Notes: generated by a model not told the origin, from the sequence alone. A DNA stretch of 56,958 nucleotides from Candidatus Howiella intestinavium (GCA_904420585.1 CAJFVX010000013.1:1-56958), one strand, 5' to 3'; counted from the stretch's first letter, positions 43,038-51,607 are shown. A program made the numbers and translations.

Positions 43038-44012
43038 ATGCTGCACGGCGCGTTGATTGGCGCATGGCATGTACATTTTGATCAGTATGCTTCTGAATTT
43101 GCAGCCCGAAAGGACTGCAGGATTACTGTCCTGTGGGATGACGATCCCCAGCGCGGGATGGCCGCCGCGGAAAAATACCACTGCCGCTTTGAGCCGGATT
43201 ATGACCGTTTGCTCCAGCAGCCGGATGTGGATGCCGTGATTATCGCATCCTCTACCGACCAGCACCGGCCCCTCATTGAAAAGGCGGCGCGGGCCGGAAA
43301 GCATATCTATACGGAAAAGGTTCTGGCCTTCACTTATGCAGAGGCCAAAGAAATTGCCCAGGTGGTCAGGGAAAGCAAGGTAAAATTCTGCATTTCATAC
43401 CCCTGGGCCTGCCGTCCCTTCTTTCTGGCGGCCAAAAAATCCGTGGAAGAGGGGCTGTTGGGAGAGATTACCTACGCCCGGTTCCGCAACTGCCACAACG
43501 GCGCCCTGGCTGGATGGCTGCCCGAAGCTTTTTACGATCCTGTTCTTTGCGGCGGCGGCGCCATGATGGATTTGGGCGCCCATTCCATGTATCTGCTGGA
43601 TATGCTGCTGGGTATGCCGGATACCATCAGTTCGGTCTTTACCCATGTGACCGGCCGGGCGGTAGAGGACAACGCCGTTTCTGTTTTCCGGTATGCCAAC
43701 GGCGCCATTGCCAGCTCGGAAACCGGGTTTACCGCCTCGGAGGATCCTTTCTCCCTGGAAATCTGCGGCAGCAAGGGCACCCTCTTGGCCGGCGGGCATA
43801 CGGATGAAACGGTTATTAACGTGGGAAAGGGCTGGACGGCTCTTCCCCTGCCCGAACCCCTGCCCTGTCCCATGGATTTATGGGTGGAGGATATACTGGG
43901 CAAGGACGCCGCTCCCTTTGACATAGACGCCGCTGTCCGCCTAAGCCAGTTGATGGAAACGGCCTATCTGTCCGACAGGGAAAGGCGCGAAATCCATGTT
44001 GTTGGGAAATAA
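43038..44012 (+). CDS. Gfo/Idh/MocA-family NAD(P)-dependent oxidoreductase
   Basis: A 324-residue oxidoreductase with a Rossmann domain (residues about 1-120) and a C-terminal dimerisation/substrate domain. The family EKP-like motif is seen as YTEKVLAFTYAEAKE and the catalytic histidine region as DLGAHSMYLLDMLLG. The N-terminal loop is ALIGAWHVHFDQYA, which keeps only part of the usual GxGxxG. TAAGAGGAGG (43021-43030) sets ATG 43038. Such enzymes oxidise sugars, inositols or sugar phosphates; the substrate is unknown. It has terminators on both sides, so it is probably a single unit. Confidence 0.88.
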   Translation: MLHGALIGAWHVHFDQYASEFAARKDCRITVLWDDDPQRGMAAAEKYHCRFEPDYDRLLQQPDVDAVIIASSTDQHRPLIEKAARAGKHIYTEKVLAFTYAEAKEIAQVVRESKVKFCISYPWACRPFFLAAKKSVEEGLLGEITYARFRNCHNGALAGWLPEAFYDPVLCGGGAMMDLGAHSMYLLDMLLGMPDTISSVFTHVTGRAVEDNAVSVFRYANGAIASSETGFTASEDPFSLEICGSKGTLLAGGHTDETVINVGKGWTALPLPEPLPCPMDLWVEDILGKDAAPFDIDAAVRLSQLMETAYLSDRERREIHVVGK

Positions 44013-44039
44013 TACGCTTTCTCCCTTCGGAAAAATATA

Positions 44040-44085
44040 CCCAACTAAAAAGTGACGCCCCAGCAGGCGTCACTTTTTAGTTGGG
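44040..44085. terminator. Bidirectional terminator
   Basis: A perfect 20-bp stem (44040-44059 with 44066-44085) with a 6-base loop lies between the convergent oxidoreductase and NifX-like genes. TATTTCTTCTT follows on the plus strand. Confidence 0.92.
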
Positions 44086-44104
44086 TATTTCTTCTTACGG
44101 CCGC

Positions 44105-44521
44105 CTATTTTTCCGGATGGCTGCCGGCGCAGCCCTGCTTGTCTTCCCCGCAGGCATGGCCGCCGCAGGTATGGTCATGTCCGTGGCCGTGATGGCCGCA
44201 GGATGCATCGGGATTATAAACCAGCGTTCCTTGCAGCAGGGCGGCGACATTTTCGTCCGCACCGCCGGCCGCGCCCGGATACAAACGAATGCCCGCCTGT
44301 GCCAGGGCCGTTCGGGCTCCCGCGCCGATGCCGCCGCAAATCAGGGCTTCCACCCCTTGCCGCTGCAAGAATCCCGCCAAAGCGCCGTGCCCGCTGGCGC
44401 CCGTATCCACGACTTCCGTGCTCTTCACCATGCCGTTTTCAGCCTCATAGATTTTAAAGTGGGCGCAGTGACCAAAATGCTGAAAAATTTGTCCGTTCTC
44501 ATAAGTGACTGCTATTCTCAT
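44105..44521 (-). CDS. NifX/NifB-type metal-cluster-binding protein
   Basis: A 138-residue protein of the dinitrogenase iron-molybdenum cofactor family: MRIAVTYENGQIFQHFGHCAHF, then a conserved core (EALICGGIGAGARTALAQAG). The last about 30 residues are very rich in His, Cys and Gly (GHHGHGHDHTCGGHACGE), a likely metal-binding tail. No nitrogenase genes are nearby; such small proteins occur widely in anaerobes and may carry or sense metal clusters. The partner is unknown. Confidence 0.88.
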   Translation of the reverse strand: MRIAVTYENGQIFQHFGHCAHFKIYEAENGMVKSTEVVDTGASGHGALAGFLQRQGVEALICGGIGAGARTALAQAGIRLYPGAAGGADENVAALLQGTLVYNPDASCGHHGHGHDHTCGGHACGEDKQGCAGSHPEK

Positions 44522-44603
44522 TGTTTGGTTCTCCTTTTATAAAATTCTGATAAAACCATCGGTTGTCCGGAATAACCTACTATAAATTCTCCCCTGTCCT
44601 TAT

Positions 44604-46010
44604 CTACCTGCCGCAGGCCGGGCAATACAGGGAATCCGCCGGCAGCGCCGCGCCGCAGTACCGGCAGAAACGCGCAACATCTGTCGGCGGTAGGACTGCC
44701 TGCATGGGCGGCGACACTTCACGGAACAAAGATGCATCCCCATCCTCCGCCGACGGCATATCGTTCCCCGCCTGTTGCTCCCACCCGGTTGTCTCGTTCT
44801 GTTCGGAAAGCCCACGGGTAAAAAGAGACTGGTCAGGCGTTTCCAGCATCGCAGCGCCTGAGGATGCCGGCTCAGGCCTGAGGGCCGGAGAGGATGCTGC
44901 CGCTGCCGGAGAGGCACTGGCTGAATCCGGGATATACTGCGCCTCGCCGCCCGCCTGTACCGGTATCTCTTGGAGTGTACCTTCCTCGGCCTGGGCGGAT
45001 ACTCGGTTTCGGACAAATATCTGATTGGCCTCTACCAATATCCAGCATAGCACGCCGCCGCAGGCAAAAGGAAAGCCGGCATAGGATACGCTGGACACAG
45101 GATACAGGTCAGACAGAAGCCAGAATATAAACAACAGCCCCAATATACTCGCAGCCCAATACACACATCTTGCCCCCACACCATGGCTGCCGGCATATAG
45201 ATACATTTGATGCACTTTAAAACTGCCCGCTATCAGTAAGAAGAGATAGCCGGCAAGGAGAACAAGGTTTAACAAGTTCAACAGCAGTTCTCTTGACATG
45301 GAGTAATACGAACTCAGCACATTATTCCACTCCATAGCGAGACAATGTACAAGAATCCCCAGCGCAAACACCACGGCCGTAATAACCCTGTACAAAATGC
45401 AGGCCGGCGGACGTTCTAACGGCCGTTCGGGCGACAGCTTAGAAGCATTTGTCCACAGATAAAAGGGCAGGACGGAAAACAGAGCCGCCTGCACCAGCAA
45501 ATTCATAACCTCAGCAGCAACTTGGATCAGGAATGCATCCCATCTTGAATACACAAGGCGATAACCTATCCTGTACCAGTAGTTGCAGAGCAAAACACCC
45601 AAGAAAACAAAATACAATATCCATTGGGATTTGTACAGCTTTTGCCCCCGCCTTATCGCTCCAAAGCAGGTAAAAGAAATACACACACCCAGCAGTATGC
45701 CCAGCGCCTGCAGCAAGGCAAGCGGCACTACGGCCGGTATAATCATCCATATATTTACTGAAAAAGCAAAAGGCAGGCAATCCAATACAAAGACGGGAAG
45801 TCCCCACGATATGACGAGGACGCCGGCCGCAAGCATCCACCCACGCTGATTGGACAGCACCGCCATACCGCCCCAAAGCAGGGCTGCGATTTCCATTATC
45901 CGAAACATGTTGTAAGTCGCACTGTCAAATGCGCCAATATATATCCAATTTCCAACTACATACAGGCCCAAAGCAAAAAGCGCTATGGAAAACAATACCC
46001 GCAAATGCAT
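44604..46010 (-). CDS. Polytopic membrane protein with C-terminal zinc ribbon
   Basis: A 468-residue protein with about ten hydrophobic segments in residues 1-330 (from LFSIALFALGLYVVGNWIYI to GFPFACGGVLCWILVEA). A Ser/Ala/Glu-rich linker follows (about 350-440), then a C-terminal zinc ribbon RFCRYCGAALPADSLYCPAC with two CxxC pairs. GGAGGGG precedes the ATG. The layout is common among uncharacterised Firmicute membrane proteins. The function is unknown. The 80-base gap to the NifX-like gene shows nothing clear. Confidence 0.75.
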   Translation of the reverse strand: MHLRVLFSIALFALGLYVVGNWIYIGAFDSATYNMFRIMEIAALLWGGMAVLSNQRGWMLAAGVLVISWGLPVFVLDCLPFAFSVNIWMIIPAVVPLALLQALGILLGVCISFTCFGAIRRGQKLYKSQWILYFVFLGVLLCNYWYRIGYRLVYSRWDAFLIQVAAEVMNLLVQAALFSVLPFYLWTNASKLSPERPLERPPACILYRVITAVVFALGILVHCLAMEWNNVLSSYYSMSRELLLNLLNLVLLAGYLFLLIAGSFKVHQMYLYAGSHGVGARCVYWAASILGLLFIFWLLSDLYPVSSVSYAGFPFACGGVLCWILVEANQIFVRNRVSAQAEEGTLQEIPVQAGGEAQYIPDSASASPAAAASSPALRPEPASSGAAMLETPDQSLFTRGLSEQNETTGWEQQAGNDMPSAEDGDASLFREVSPPMQAVLPPTDVARFCRYCGAALPADSLYCPACGR

Positions 46011-46117
46011 ATTTTTCCCCTCCGTCCTGACTTAGGACAAGTCGCACCCGTTCTCCCAATAACCGCCTGCTGCTCTGCCTTTCCCGCTGAGCAGTAACAT
46101 CATAGCACATATACAAA

Positions 46118-46145
46118 AGGGGCCGCGCCCGCCGGCGCAGCCCCT
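46118..46145 (-). terminator. Terminator of hpf
   Basis: AGGGGC (46118-46123) pairs with GCCCCT (46140-46145), extended by CGCGCC/GGCGCA with one mismatch. On the minus strand TTTTGTATA follows. It begins nine bases after the hpf stop codon. Confidence 0.75.
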
Positions 46146-46153
46146 GCTTTTCT

Positions 46154-46681
46154 TTACTCTGCCGCGGCTTCAATCAGGCCATAGTTGCCGTCGTTGCGGC
46201 GGTAGACCACATTCACCAGCCCGGTGTCCATATTCAAAAACACGAAGAAGACGTGATCCAACAGGTTCATCTGCAGGATGGCCTCATCCGTACTCATGGG
46301 TTTTAAGGAAAAGCTCTTGGACTTGACCACTTCAAAATCGGGTTCCAGCGGCTCCTCGTCCACAAAGGGCAGGGTGCTGAAATCGCTTTCCTTCATCCGC
46401 TTCTCCAGCCGCGTCTTGTTCTTGCGGATTTGGCGGACCAATACGTCCATGACCTTTTCCAGCGCATCCAGCATATCGGGGGCCGTTTCCTCCGCCCGGA
46501 ATATCATACCGGCATCCCGGACGGTGACCTCCACCGTCTGCCGGCCCTTTTCCACATGCACCGTCACAGAAGCCTCGGCTTCCGGGCTGAAAAAGCGGGA
46601 GACCTTGTCCAGCTTTTTATTCACCCGCTCCTTAAAGGAATCCTTCAGCGTCACTTTCCGTCCGGTAATGGTTGTTTTCAT
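46154..46681 (-). CDS. hpf: Ribosome hibernation promoting factor, long form
   Basis: A 175-residue protein with an N-terminal HPF/YfiA domain (MKTTITGRKVTLKDSFKERV to about residue 95) and a C-terminal dimerisation domain (about 115-175, VVKSKSFSLKPMSTDEAILQM). The two-domain long form makes 100S ribosome dimers in stationary phase. ATG 46681 has AAAGGGG upstream; the TTG at 46687 is rejected. On the minus strand a TATAAT (46786-46781) lies about 100 bases upstream, and the leader contains the palindrome CAGCCTGCAGGCTG (46731-46744). Confidence 0.93.
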   Translation of the reverse strand: MKTTITGRKVTLKDSFKERVNKKLDKVSRFFSPEAEASVTVHVEKGRQTVEVTVRDAGMIFRAEETAPDMLDALEKVMDVLVRQIRKNKTRLEKRMKESDFSTLPFVDEEPLEPDFEVVKSKSFSLKPMSTDEAILQMNLLDHVFFVFLNMDTGLVNVVYRRNDGNYGLIEAAAE

Positions 46682-46839
46682 AAACAAAACCCCTTTCTTT
46701 TATCCGTTTTTGCGGCATATTTGAATCCCACAGCCTGCAGGCTGGCGGAGACCGGGGACGTTCTCCATGGATTCATTCATATTATACCGCATTTTTGTTG
46801 GAAAAGAAAGGGATTTTATGAATCTTTTATAAATAAATC

Positions 46840-47682
46840 CTACAGCACCGCCGTCTTGTGCCGGGTTACATGACAGCCTACGTTTACGGCCACTGGAAGC
46901 CCTGCGATATGGGTGGGATAGGCTTCAATATTCAGCCCCAAGGCTGTAGTCCGGCCGCCGAAGCCCTGGGGGCCGATGCCAAGCCCATTGACCGCTTCCA
47001 GCATATCCCGTTCCAGCTCGGCGTAATAGGGGTCGGGATTGGGCTGCGACAGGCTGCGGCAGAGGGCCTTTTTGGCCAGAAAGGCGCAGAGTTCAAAATC
47101 GCCGCCGATGCCCACCCCCAGCACCATGGGGGGGCAGGGATTGCTGCCCGCCGCCCGCACTATATCCGTCACGGCGGCGATGACCGCTTCCCGGCCGGCC
47201 GCCGGCGTCAGCATGCGGATGCCGCTCATGTTTTCGCTGCCGAAGCCCTTGGGCGCCACGGTCAGCCGCAGGCTGTCCCCCGCCGTCAGGCGGGTATGCA
47301 GCACAGCCGGGGTATTGTCCCCCGAATTGACCCGCCGCATAGGGTCGGAAACCACCGAAAGCCGCAGCAGGCCTTCCACATAGCCCTTGCGCACCCCGGC
47401 GTTGACCGCATCCTCCAATAGGCCGCCGGCAATATGCACCTCCTGGCCCACCTCGGCGAATACCACCGCCATTCCCGTATCCTGGCAGACAGGCACGTCC
47501 AGCCGGGCGGCGGCGTCCAGGTTCCGCTCCAAATCACTGAGGATTTCCCGGCCCAAGGGGTCGGTTTCCTGCCCGGCCGCTTCCTGCAGCCGGCCGGTCA
47601 AATCGTCGGGCAGCACCTTGTTGGCCTCTATGCACAGCCGCGCCACCGTGTCGCGGATGACATCCACATGGATTTCCTTCAT
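46840..47682 (-). CDS. Class I fumarate/tartrate hydratase alpha subunit
   Basis: A 280-residue Fe-S hydro-lyase alpha subunit. The cluster cysteines lie in VPVCQDTGMAVVF, SNPCPPMVLGVGIGG and a third near the C-terminus in NVGCHVTRHK. Other conserved parts are FGSENMSGIRMLTP and GIGPQGFGGRTTALGL. In two-subunit enzymes this part binds the 4Fe-4S cluster and works with a beta subunit of about 190 residues. No beta subunit is next to it: upstream is an amidohydrolase and downstream hpf. It could be fumarase (FumA-type), L-tartrate dehydratase or a related enzyme. Confidence 0.88.
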   Translation of the reverse strand: MKEIHVDVIRDTVARLCIEANKVLPDDLTGRLQEAAGQETDPLGREILSDLERNLDAAARLDVPVCQDTGMAVVFAEVGQEVHIAGGLLEDAVNAGVRKGYVEGLLRLSVVSDPMRRVNSGDNTPAVLHTRLTAGDSLRLTVAPKGFGSENMSGIRMLTPAAGREAVIAAVTDIVRAAGSNPCPPMVLGVGIGGDFELCAFLAKKALCRSLSQPNPDPYYAELERDMLEAVNGLGIGPQGFGGRTTALGLNIEAYPTHIAGLPVAVNVGCHVTRHKTAVL

Positions 47683-47716
47683 TTTGCACTCGCTCCTTCT
47701 ATTGGCGCAGGGCCGC

Positions 47717-48886
47717 CTATCGGCGGTCCACCGCCTTTTCTCCGCCGCACAAGACCAGCGCCGGCTTGGCGGCCAGGGTCAGGGGGTCCTCCCGGAAAAC
47801 GGCCAAATCCGCATCCTTGCCCGGCTCGATGGAACCCACCCGGTCGTCGATGCCGCAGATGGCCGCCGGCCGGATGGTGATGGCCGCCAGGGCCGACAGA
47901 TAGTCCATGCCCTCCCGCAGGGCCAGCCCCGCGCACAGGGGCAGGTACTGGATGGGGATGACCGGGTGGTCGGTGATGATGGCGGTGGGCACCCCCGCCT
48001 TGTCCAGCAGCCCGGCCGACGCGGGGGTTAAGGCCCGCAGCTCTGGCTTGGAGCGGTCGCAGAGCAGAGGGCCGTTCAGCACGCCGCAGCCCTCCCCGGC
48101 CAGAAGGTCGGCGGCCTGGTACCCCTCTGTGCCGTGTACAATCACATAGTCCAGATTGAACTCCTTGGCGATGCGGATGGCGGTGAAGATGTCGTCGGCC
48201 CGGTGGGCGTGGAAATGGGCTTTTAACTCCCGGCGCAGCACCGGCAGCAGGGCCTCGCACTTGGCGTCGTACTCCGGCTTGTCCAACTCCTCGTCGGCCG
48301 CGGCCCGGGCCAGGTCCTCCCCGTACCGGCGGGCCTTTTCCAGCTGCTCCCGGATAAGGGCCGCAATGGCCATACGGGTCACCGGCATCTGGCTTTTGCC
48401 GTGGTAGTTGGATTTGGGATTCTCCCCCAGGGCGAATTTCATGGCCACCGGCGCCCGGAGAATCATGTCGTCGATGCGGCGGCCGCTGGTTTTCAGGGCG
48501 GCGAACTGTCCCCCTATGGGATTGGCGCTGCCGGGGCCGGTCAGCACGGTGGTCACCCCCGCTTCCAGGGCCTCGGTGAAGCACCGGTCGGTGGGGTTGA
48601 CGGCGTCGATGGCCCGCAGGTGGGGGGTGGTGGGGTCGGTATCCTCGTTGCCGTCATCCCCTTCAAAGTCCAGGCCGTCCTCCCACATGCCGATGTGGGT
48701 ATGGGCATCCACAAAGCCCGGCAGACAGAGCGCGCCCGCCAAATCTTCCTCCTGCTCCCCGGGCAGGCGCCGGAGGGTCTCCATGGGGCCGCAGTCTTTG
48801 ATGCGCTTTCCCTCTATGCGGACATAGCCCGACGGAATGACGCCGGCCGCCGCCATGGTGTATATTTTTGCGTTGGTAAAAAGCAT
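47717..48886 (-). CDS. Amidohydrolase family protein (imidazolonepropionase-like)
   Basis: A 389-residue metal-dependent hydrolase. The metal motif is GFVDAHTHIGM; further histidines occur at HFHAHRADD and VIVHGTEG, and an aspartate at IITDHPVIP. The C-terminal segment GIDDRVGSIEPGKDADLAVF is the usual amidohydrolase beta-sandwich return. ATG 48886 has AAAGGAAG upstream; the frame to 48910 is rejected. It lies 34 bases upstream of the fumarase-type alpha subunit and probably shares its transcript. The substrate is unknown. Confidence 0.88.
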   Translation of the reverse strand: MLFTNAKIYTMAAAGVIPSGYVRIEGKRIKDCGPMETLRRLPGEQEEDLAGALCLPGFVDAHTHIGMWEDGLDFEGDDGNEDTDPTTPHLRAIDAVNPTDRCFTEALEAGVTTVLTGPGSANPIGGQFAALKTSGRRIDDMILRAPVAMKFALGENPKSNYHGKSQMPVTRMAIAALIREQLEKARRYGEDLARAAADEELDKPEYDAKCEALLPVLRRELKAHFHAHRADDIFTAIRIAKEFNLDYVIVHGTEGYQAADLLAGEGCGVLNGPLLCDRSKPELRALTPASAGLLDKAGVPTAIITDHPVIPIQYLPLCAGLALREGMDYLSALAAITIRPAAICGIDDRVGSIEPGKDADLAVFREDPLTLAAKPALVLCGGEKAVDRR

Positions 48887-48972
48887 TTGCAGCTTCCTTT
48901 CTTTTGGCAAAAAAATGGAGGCGGTGTGCTCTGCACGCCGCCCCCGCAGGCTCCCGCCCCGGCCGCAGTTCC

Positions 48973-49404
48973 TTAACGGGAGCCGCGCTTGCCGGGCCGG
49001 CGGGTATCCACGCCCTTGCGCTTGAGGGCGGAAAACTTCTCGTCGCTGGACTGCTTAAACTTGTTCATCATATCCTCAAAGGACAGATTCTCATTCCGGC
49101 GGGCGCCCCACACGAAGGAGTCCGGCCGTCCCGGGCTCTTCCCCGGCTGCCGGGGAGCCGGACGGCGCTGTTCCACAGCCCGCTTCATGCTCAGGCTGAT
49201 TTTGCCGTCCTCACCGATATTCATGATTTTTACCTTGACGGTCTCCCCGTCCTTCACAAAATCGCGGATTTCATTCACATAGGTCTGGGCAACCTCCGAA
49301 ATATGTACCATACCGGTCTTGCCCTCACCCAAATCCACAAACACGCCGAAATTTGTAATACCGGTGACCTTGCCCTCGACAACCTCGCCCACTTTTAACT
49401 GCAT
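48973..49404 (-). CDS. S1-domain RNA-binding protein (YabR-like)
   Basis: A 143-residue protein with one N-terminal S1 domain (VGEVVEGKVTGITNFGVFVD to KISLSMKR, about residues 5-73) and a basic, Pro/Arg-rich C-terminus. The gene follows divIC, exactly as yabR does in Bacillus. It presumably binds RNA or ribosomes. It is last in the yabP-yabQ-divIC-S1 cluster. Confidence 0.9.
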   Translation of the reverse strand: MQLKVGEVVEGKVTGITNFGVFVDLGEGKTGMVHISEVAQTYVNEIRDFVKDGETVKVKIMNIGEDGKISLSMKRAVEQRRPAPRQPGKSPGRPDSFVWGARRNENLSFEDMMNKFKQSSDEKFSALKRKGVDTRRPGKRGSR

Positions 49405-49446
49405 AAACGGCTATTTTCCTCCTCTTTTTTATAAAGCCGGCCGCTG

Positions 49447-49824
49447 TTAGCTGCCGGCCATTCCCGACATGTCCGTATAGACCTTTTCGTCGGCATAGAC
49501 ATATCCCAGACGATCCCGGGCCGCCCGCTCGATGAAATCCTTTTCCGAGCCGTTCTCCAGCAGCTGGAGCAGCTCCTGGTTTTTCAGCTCCTGCTCGGTC
49601 TTCTGGTTCTCGATATCGGTCAGCTGCCGGCGGGCCTCCACCAGCTCCATCTCCATCTGGCTCATGGAAATGATGGTGTAAATCGAAAAGGCCAGCAAGG
49701 TCAGCCGCAGAATAATGCTCTTCCGTCGTCTCTTTGCCAATCCTTCCACCGCCCATCTGTCCAATCTAGTCTGATGGAGAATCTGCCTCGGCTTGGACTT
49801 TTCGCCGCCGACGATTCTTTCCAT
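49447..49824 (-). CDS. divIC: Septum formation initiator, DivIC/FtsB type
   Basis: A 125-residue bitopic division protein. A basic cytoplasmic N-terminus ending in AKRRRKS precedes one membrane helix (ILRLTLLAFSIYTIISM), then an extracytoplasmic coiled coil (MEMELVEARRQLTDIENQ on) and the FtsB-like end DRLGYVYADEKVY. The start at 49824 overlaps yabQ by 59 bases; a GTG at 49746 after the yabQ stop would give a shorter protein that keeps the helix, so the start is uncertain. DivIC works with FtsL and DivIB in the divisome. Confidence 0.85.
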   Translation of the reverse strand: MERIVGGEKSKPRQILHQTRLDRWAVEGLAKRRRKSIILRLTLLAFSIYTIISMSQMEMELVEARRQLTDIENQKTEQELKNQELLQLLENGSEKDFIERAARDRLGYVYADEKVYTDMSGMAGS

Positions 49825-50305
49825 TAGAAAGATTATACACCAGGTGCCCGGAACCTTTCAAGAGTTTTTTTGCCGTCTTTACCCCAAAATAAGGGATTTT
49901 TCGCAGAAAGGCATAGACAGGCGTCCATTTTTTCCGAAGGAACAGCCCCGCGGCCCGCAGAGGGCGGAGGAGGACACGGAAAATTCTGCGGAGAATGCGG
50001 TATATATGCCGCGCAAGCCAGAGCAGCACCGCCGACAGGGTGCACCGGCAGGCAAGGAAGCCCAGCAGTTCCCCCAGCAGCACATAGCCCCGTATCTCCC
50101 CGCTGCACCGGACGATGAAAAAGCAGTAGGTCAGAAAGCCGCAGAGCACAAAGTACAGCACATCCTGCAAAAAGATGCCGGGCGCCGACGGCTTGTGGGA
50201 CAGCCGGAAGAGCCGGAACAAATCGTATAAAAGACAGAGCACAGCCCCAAATAAGAGGGACAGGAAAAAGGTCAGCGTCTGGTCGGCAAAGCTGATGGAC
50301 CACAT
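49766..50305 (-). CDS. yabQ: Spore cortex biosynthesis protein YabQ
   Basis: A 179-residue membrane protein with several N-terminal helices (FADQTLTFFLSLLFGAVLCL, FLQDVLYFVLCGFLTYCFFI, LLGELLGFLACRC) and a basic C-terminus. The start, length and position between yabP and divIC match YabQ, which is needed for spore cortex formation. It starts 5 bases after yabP ends. Its presence argues that the organism forms endospores. Confidence 0.9.
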   Translation of the reverse strand: MWSISFADQTLTFFLSLLFGAVLCLLYDLFRLFRLSHKPSAPGIFLQDVLYFVLCGFLTYCFFIVRCSGEIRGYVLLGELLGFLACRCTLSAVLLWLARHIYRILRRIFRVLLRPLRAAGLFLRKKWTPVYAFLRKIPYFGVKTAKKLLKGSGHLVYNLSNGKNRRRRKVQAEADSPSD

Positions 50306-50310
50306 GGCAG

Positions 50311-50598
50311 CTATCGGAACAGGCGGCCGAAAAAGCCTCCCTGCTGCTTCTGGCTGTCGGTGTAAACCAGGGCCAGAATCCGCCCCTCCATATTCAGTTC
50401 CCCTGTCTCCACATTAAACCGGCTGATATGCAAGTCGCCGCCCCGCACGGTCAGTTCCCCCTGGTCGGTCACCAGCACAACCGTCTGTTCGTCGAAGCTG
50501 TCCACGTCGTTGACACCGGTCACCATGAGCCGGGACCGGTCCTCCAGGATAACATTGTGGGGCGTCTTGACAACCTTCTTTTCTTCCGCCATCGCCAT
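50311..50598 (-). CDS. yabP: Sporulation protein YabP
   Basis: A 95-residue YabP-family protein (KTPHNVILEDRSRLMVTGV, VDSFDEQTVVLVTDQGEL, GELNMEGRILALVYTD). It is first in the cluster with yabQ, divIC and the S1 protein. A second ATG two codons in (50592) is an alternative start. In Bacillus this gene and yabQ are transcribed in the mother cell. The small RNA-binding gene yabO (rqcP) that normally precedes it is not here; ribokinase lies upstream instead. Confidence 0.9.
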   Translation of the reverse strand: MAMAEEKKVVKTPHNVILEDRSRLMVTGVNDVDSFDEQTVVLVTDQGELTVRGGDLHISRFNVETGELNMEGRILALVYTDSQKQQGGFFGRLFR

Positions 50599-50680
50599 GC
50601 AGATTCCTCCCTTTTTAAAGGCATGTTGGTACTACATGACTATGCGGAAGAAGGGCCGCTTATGATAGGCAGTCCTGCAG

Positions 50681-51607
50681 TTAGGCTTCGCGCCGGGCGG
50701 CGTAGAAGGCCTCGGCTTCGGCGGCGGCGGGAAGGGAGGGCTGGGCCCCCTCCTTCATCACCGTCAGGGCCCCCACCGCGTTGGCGTAGGCCGCCGCCTC
50801 CCCCATATGGCCGCAGGCAAGATACCGCAGGATAAGGGCGGCGGTAAAGGCGTCGCCGGCGGCGGTGGTGTCCACCGGGCGAACGGGATAGGCGTCGTAA
50901 AACCGGCCGCCTTCCCGACTGTAAACCAGCGTCCCCCTGGCCCCCAATTTGAGCACCACATAGGCCGCATGCGACCGGGCCCGTATCCGCCCGGCCGCTT
51001 CCAGAGCAGAGGCGTCGTCGGTGACCTGGATGCCGGTGATGGCCGCCGTCTCGGTTTCGTTGGGGCTGATGAGAAAGGCCCCCGCCAGCCGCTCCAGCTC
51101 CAAAGGCATAGCCGGGCCCGCGTCGATGCACAAGGGTATGCCCCGCTCCTGCGTCATCTCATGGAGGGCGAAGACGGTTTCCAGCGGGATTTCCAGCTGG
51201 GTAATCACCGCGTCGTAAGGCTGCCGCAGGGCCGCCTCTACATCCTCCCGGTTCACCTGCATGTTGGCGCCCGACAGCACCACAATGCGGTTCTGGCCGT
51301 TTTTCTCCACCGGAATGACCGCAAGGCCGGTCTGGGAGGCGGCGTCCCGCTTAAGACAGGCGGTGTCGATCCCCTCCCGGCGCAGGCCCTCCTCCAAAAT
51401 TTCGCCGTTGCTGTCCTCCCCCCGGCGGCCGCAGAAGGCCACCTGGCCTCCCAGCCGGGCGGCGGCTACGGCCTGGTTGGCCCCCTTGCCGCCGGGGATG
51501 TAGGCGTAGGAGCGGCCAAAGCAGGTTTCCCCCGGCGCGGGCATGCGCTCCAGGGACAGACGCAAATCCATATTCAGGCTGCCCACCACCAAAATGCGCG
51601 GCTGCAT
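50681..51607 (-). CDS. rbsK: Ribokinase (PfkB family)
   Basis: A 308-residue sugar kinase. PfkB signature 1 is in YIPGGKGANQAVAAARLGG and signature 2, with the catalytic aspartate, in DTTAAGDAFTAALIL. The N-terminus ILVVGSLNMDLRLSL with NMD is typical of ribokinases, but a related sugar is possible. GGAGGGA precedes ATG 51607. A TTGCTT-17-TACAAT promoter lies just upstream, back to back with that of a LysR regulator, which probably controls it. No ribose transporter is nearby. Confidence 0.9.
   Translation of the reverse strand: MQPRILVVGSLNMDLRLSLERMPAPGETCFGRSYAYIPGGKGANQAVAAARLGGQVAFCGRRGEDSNGEILEEGLRREGIDTACLKRDAASQTGLAVIPVEKNGQNRIVVLSGANMQVNREDVEAALRQPYDAVITQLEIPLETVFALHEMTQERGIPLCIDAGPAMPLELERLAGAFLISPNETETAAITGIQVTDDASALEAAGRIRARSHAAYVVLKLGARGTLVYSREGGRFYDAYPVRPVDTTAAGDAFTAALILRYLACGHMGEAAAYANAVGALTVMKEGAQPSLPAAAEAEAFYAARREA

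Noticed and set aside
47679..48584. 301-codon minus-strand frame overlapping the amidohydrolase gene in another frame
   Set aside because: The composition is almost wholly Gly/Arg/Pro/Ala, typical of an out-of-frame reading. The amidohydrolase frame has clear metal motifs.
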